From the NCBI GenBank assembly GCA_024626585.1, contig JANKJI010000004.1, positions 24,579,905 through 24,591,257 of the forward strand: DNA of 11,353 nucleotides. Direction: 5' to 3'. A program made the translations under genes and the position numbers. Positions 8,260-11,353 of this stretch are shown here, piece after piece. Under the pieces are notes generated by a model. That model ran no database searches. It was given only the letters and a program-made list of their open reading frames with translations, and had not been told where the DNA came from. Numbering within the stretch: the first letter of the stretch is position 1; each line of letters starts with the position of its first letter. This stretch comes from Ginkgo biloba (lineage: Eukaryota; Streptophyta; Ginkgoopsida; Ginkgoales; Ginkgoaceae).

Positions 8260-8872
8260 TCTTATACTTTAATAGATTGAGCACTACTAGTTTGTTAATG
8301 TGTGAGATTTTGAATGAGGTGAAAATGTTGTTCTGATCATCAAATGATACTAGTGATCTATTGTGAAATTTTTATGTATTTATATTTAATGAAATTGATT
8401 CCAATTCATATGTCGAGCACTGGTGGAATGTTACTTGAATTAATTTCATATTCCTACATTGTGATATACATCCACATATTTTCCTATGTTATTCCATATG
8501 TTGTATGACCATTTATGAGGAATTTATTTAAAAGGCCATATAAGTTTAATATTGATAAAATAGTTTTCCAAGAATCCACTTTGAGTGAAACTGGAGTACA
8601 ATCTCTGGTAATCATTTCATTCCTCCAAGTAAAGTATTTTCTCTATTTTTCTTTGAGCGCTACTAGATAAAATAAAAAATAAGATTAATGGGTCTTGCCA
8701 TGTTGAAGTGATTGAGTGTTGTTGGCTCTTCAATCTAGGAATGAGATTGACTCATAATTTAAAGACCTAAGGGACCTCCTTTATGCCACTGAGAGGTATC
8801 CTTAAGAGGTTGCTCAGAAATAATATTTTCTTATAGTGTTCTTCCTCCTCATCACAACCTAAAATCTTTCTA
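8260..8872 (+). repeat. Candidate long terminal repeat, left edge not fixed
   Basis: The sequence immediately upstream of the primer-binding-site match should be the end of an LTR. It holds TATA-like sequences near 8526-8543 (TTATTTAAAA and CATATAAG) and AATAAA at 8671-8676 about 130 bases later, the order expected for U3-R-U5. It ends in CTTTCTA, where a CA end would be typical. A TGTT at 8293 or the TG at 7953 after the polypurine run could be the left end. No second copy is in the window, so LTR status rests on context only. Confidence 0.3.
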
Positions 8873-8885
8873 TGTTATCAGAACC
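8873..8885 (+). other. Probable tRNA-iMet primer binding site
   Basis: TGTTATCAGAACC matches 11 of 13 bases of TGGTATCAGAGCC, the sequence complementary to the 3' end of initiator methionine tRNA used to prime minus-strand synthesis in many plant Copia and Gypsy retrotransposons. One of the two differences is G to A, in keeping with decay here. It is followed by a 27-base pure pyrimidine tract (8904-8930). No convincing gag or pol is found downstream, so the element is truncated, very decayed or interrupted. Confidence 0.5.
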
Positions 8886-10200
8886 TAATAATAGATTCTC
8901 TAATCCTTTCCCTTCCCTTCTTCTTTTTCTACATTTTTTTCTCATTTTTTATTTTCAATCAAACAACTAGTGTGTATAGTGTAGATAGTTATGTGAATAT
9001 TAGTTATTATTTTCCTTTTGTAAATTTGTAAATATTTTAGGGATATGCCCCTCATAATAGTAGAGGGAGTTCATCTCCAATTCTTGTTGCATTTTTTGCG
9101 TCACCCTTACCTCTGGGCATTCGATCAAAATTTTTTCATTTTCTTCGATACACAAAATCTAAGAAACATATCTCTAGAAGTCTCCTCAATTAATGCCATG
9201 GATGACCTTAATTTTGGCTCTTATATAAGATAATCCCAATTAGTAGGAACCATTTCTTCCCAAGCATATACTTTGGCAATATCCAAAACAAAGAAATCTA
9301 TTGCTATTAGCCAATGCCGATAAACTTAGTGGTACTTGTAGAGATAGCTTATCAAGCCCAAGTGGCAATTTTATAATAATTTGTTAAGTGTTAGTTTAAG
9401 AAATATTTCTAGAAGGTAATGATAATGACATGTGATAGAATATGGTTGATGTCCATTTTGTATGAACATATATATAACCTTTAGAATTATATAAATAGAG
9501 ATAAAGGATGACAAGTAGAAGAACATCTCTAGCTTTCATGGTTGTAAGAAAATATAGTTAGCCATCATTCCTTTATGTAAATTCCTGATTATAAGGGTAC
9601 ATATAACATATAATGATAGAGCCTAGTTTGTATAATGAAGAAGAACTATTCCCCTATTTGAGGAGATTTATTATGATATCTTATGTTTTCTTGGTCTTAA
9701 ATTACGATTGATTGGTTTAATTTTTATGTATATATTTTCTTAGAATATCGAGTGTTGATACATTCTCTTTTGTTTTATTCTGAGATATTGGAGATAATAG
9801 GATTCATTAATTAACTGGAAGGTTATTAGTGATCAATACCACCATCTAGTCAATTTGTTCCTAAATTTTTTTAGCCTTTTGTGAGGAGGTATCTTCTATA
9901 ATATAATTGATGGTTATGAAGAGATTTTGTAAAGTCACTAGTTATATTAGCCAAGGTTTACTAGACCTCTCACAATCGAATCTATTATCATTATATTAGT
10001 TGATGAATCTAATACATTAAAAATTAACAAGATCCAGAAAAGGTTTGGCTAACTTATATTTTATTAGTGCATAGAAAGGAGTTGGATTTTCTTAGTGTGG
10101 TTCTCTAGGTGATGCATTTATCTAATTGATTAGAATCCTTACAATCCAAATTACCTTTGCTAGTGTGAGAAAATATATATTAATAATTTTTAGTGGAATA
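8886..10200. other. Unrecognised AT-rich region, possible element leader
   Basis: After the pyrimidine tract there is AT-rich DNA without a recognisable gene. One open frame from the ATG at 9045 to 9233 (62 codons, hydrophobic, Phe/Leu-rich) sits in a small CpG-retaining patch and is where a retrotransposon ORF could begin after a primer binding site; another frame over the same bases reads Ser/Pro-rich and is equally plausible. From 9236 to about 9560 short protein-like pieces appear in several frames, none long enough to support. From 9560 to 10200 I see nothing. Confidence 0.4.
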
Positions 10201-10224
10201 AAAAAACCTTTGCGTAGGAGAGTG

Positions 10225-11353
10225 ATGTCGTCTGGGTGAGGTGACAACAACGTAGGTGGGAGAGGTATAGAGCAGGGTTTAGGTGTGTATAATTTCTCGT
10301 CTTCCCTTGTTGGTGGTGTGGTTGGCTTTATGTTAGGAGAGGACGGTAGCTCGGGGGGCCTGAGACCTTTTGACCCTGGAACCCTTTCTTGGGTTAATAT
10401 TCTAAAAGGGAAGCAGAAGTTGGATAGTGGTTGTTTCAATGCTTTCCCTCTTGACGGTGAGATTTAGGTGCCTGATCCATTGGCGGATCTTGTTGTTGAG
10501 CAAAGTAATATTTCTCTAGTGGGTAATTTTCTGGGTGTCAGACCCAACTTGGATGCCATTCGAAAATGGGTTATAGAGAAATGGAACCCTCAAGCTGGAA
10601 TGGAAATTGTAGCGCTCCCAAAAAGTTTTTTTTAGGTCAAGCTAAGGTCTGAAGTGGATGTAGAGAGAATTTTGTTAGGTGGTCCTTGGTTCTTTGGTCG
10701 TCGGGGTCTCTTCTTGAAGAAGTGAACGCCATATTTTGACCCCCTTTCTCAAACTATGGATCTTTCTACTATCTAGGTGAGACTTCCAGGGCTCCCGATT
10801 CTATTTTAGCATGAAGAAATCTTGGCAAGAATTGCTAGGGAGGTGGGTCAATTAATCACTATTGATCTTGCAATGCTTATTAAATCCAGGATGATCTATT
10901 CTAGGTTCTTCATTTTAGTGGATCTCAGCAAGGAGCTCCTGAAATTGATTAAGTTAGTCTTTAAGTTTGGTGACTCGAATCAAATTTTTTAGTTTGAAAA
11001 TGTGAACGTTAAATGTAGTATCTGTAACTCATTGGGGCGCCAAATTTTTGTTTGCAAAGGACCCTGAGTTTGTCCTCCCAATAAAAAGTGAAAAAGGAAG
11101 ATCCCTTCTCAGGATCCTCTGGGGGAATTAAGCCAGCCCCCTGTGGAAGAATTAATGGAGGTCAATAAAGCCCAAGAAATTTTGTCTAAGGAAGAGGAGA
11201 AAAAAGAGGATTTGAACATGGAAGAGTCTCATCCCCCCAAGATCCTTTCTAGTGAGGCTCCTCCTATTCTGGTAGCAAATAAATTTGATTATCTTCTAGA
11301 AAGGTCAAAGGAACCAGTAACAAACCTATCAACTAGGGGGTCTCTTAGTGGGA
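10225..11353 (+). pseudogene. LINE (L1-type) ORF1 pseudogene, DUF4283 plus zinc knuckle, 3' cut by window
   Basis: ORF1 of plant L1-like retrotransposons encodes an RNA-binding protein that packages element RNA. From the ATG at 10225 one frame runs to the window end. After a Gly/Ser-rich N-terminus and a conserved SWVNIL (about 10387), the DUF4283 domain spans about residues 89-244, with GPWFFGRRGLFLKK (10681-10722), RLPGLPI (10780-10800) and SRMIYSRFFI. The zinc knuckle follows at 11014-11055 in the order CX2CX4(R)X4C, with Arg where the family has His. A charged linker with NKFDYLL (about 11278) closes the visible part. Nine in-frame stops lie at 10237, 10465, 10633, 10723, 10774, 10807, 10990, 11065 and 11089, and there is no frameshift. 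Several replace Trp or Gln expected in the domain. ORF2 (endonuclease and reverse transcriptase) would lie beyond the window. The minus-strand frame at 10122-10439 is a shadow. Confidence 0.9.

Noticed and set aside
10122-10439. Minus-strand 105-codon open frame, Pro-rich
   Set aside because: It is antisense to the Gly-rich N-terminus of the LINE ORF1, which gives Pro codons on the opposite strand.
607-11353. Stop-codon reassignment (ciliate-like code) explaining long frames with internal TAA/TAG/TGA
   Set aside because: In the LINE the same TAG codon falls at Trp sites and at a Gln-like site, and TGA is also used, so no single reassignment fits. Frame changes are also present. Decay by substitution explains all of it.

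Overview
The window looks like nuclear intergenic DNA from a plant with a large, repeat-filled genome. The only securely identified gene family is the plant-type LINE ORF1 (DUF4283 plus a zinc knuckle) at the right end. The rest is AT-rich, CpG-poor and filled with decayed coding sequence. A gymnosperm would fit, but nothing here proves the lineage. I see no intact host gene, no rRNA or tRNA, no CRISPR array and no bacterial-type operon.

Layout, all on the + strand. (1) 120-545 is a GC- and CpG-rich island of unknown origin with short ORFs in several frames. (2) 607-7906 is a roughly 7.3 kb trail of decayed protein-coding sequence. Protein-like reading continues for hundreds of codons in one frame, interrupted mainly by stop codons, and changes frame at only about eight places. 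It holds hydrophobic/mixed domains, three coiled-coil-like stretches, a Ser/Thr/Pro-rich stretch, an Asp/Asn-rich linker and a Glu/Lys-rich C-terminus. I do not recognise the protein and saw no reverse transcriptase, integrase, protease or RNase H motif in it. (3) 7938-8250 has a polypurine run, a small hairpin and a 3'-UTR-like stretch with AATAAA. (4) About 8260-8872 is a candidate LTR, followed directly at 8873-8885 by a sequence matching 11 of 13 bases of the initiator-Met tRNA primer binding site consensus of plant LTR retrotransposons. (5) 8886-10200 is unrecognised AT-rich sequence with one short ORF. (6) 10225 to the window end is a LINE ORF1 pseudogene, cut by the window edge, with nine in-frame stops and no frameshift in 1.1 kb.

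The shared theme is element decay by base substitution, not by insertion or deletion. In the LINE most stops sit where the family has Trp or Gln, as expected from C-to-T (or G-to-A) change in methylated plant repeats. The most interesting object is the long unidentified protein trail at 607-7906, possibly the ORF of a large, poorly described plant retroelement that lacks recognisable pol in this copy.
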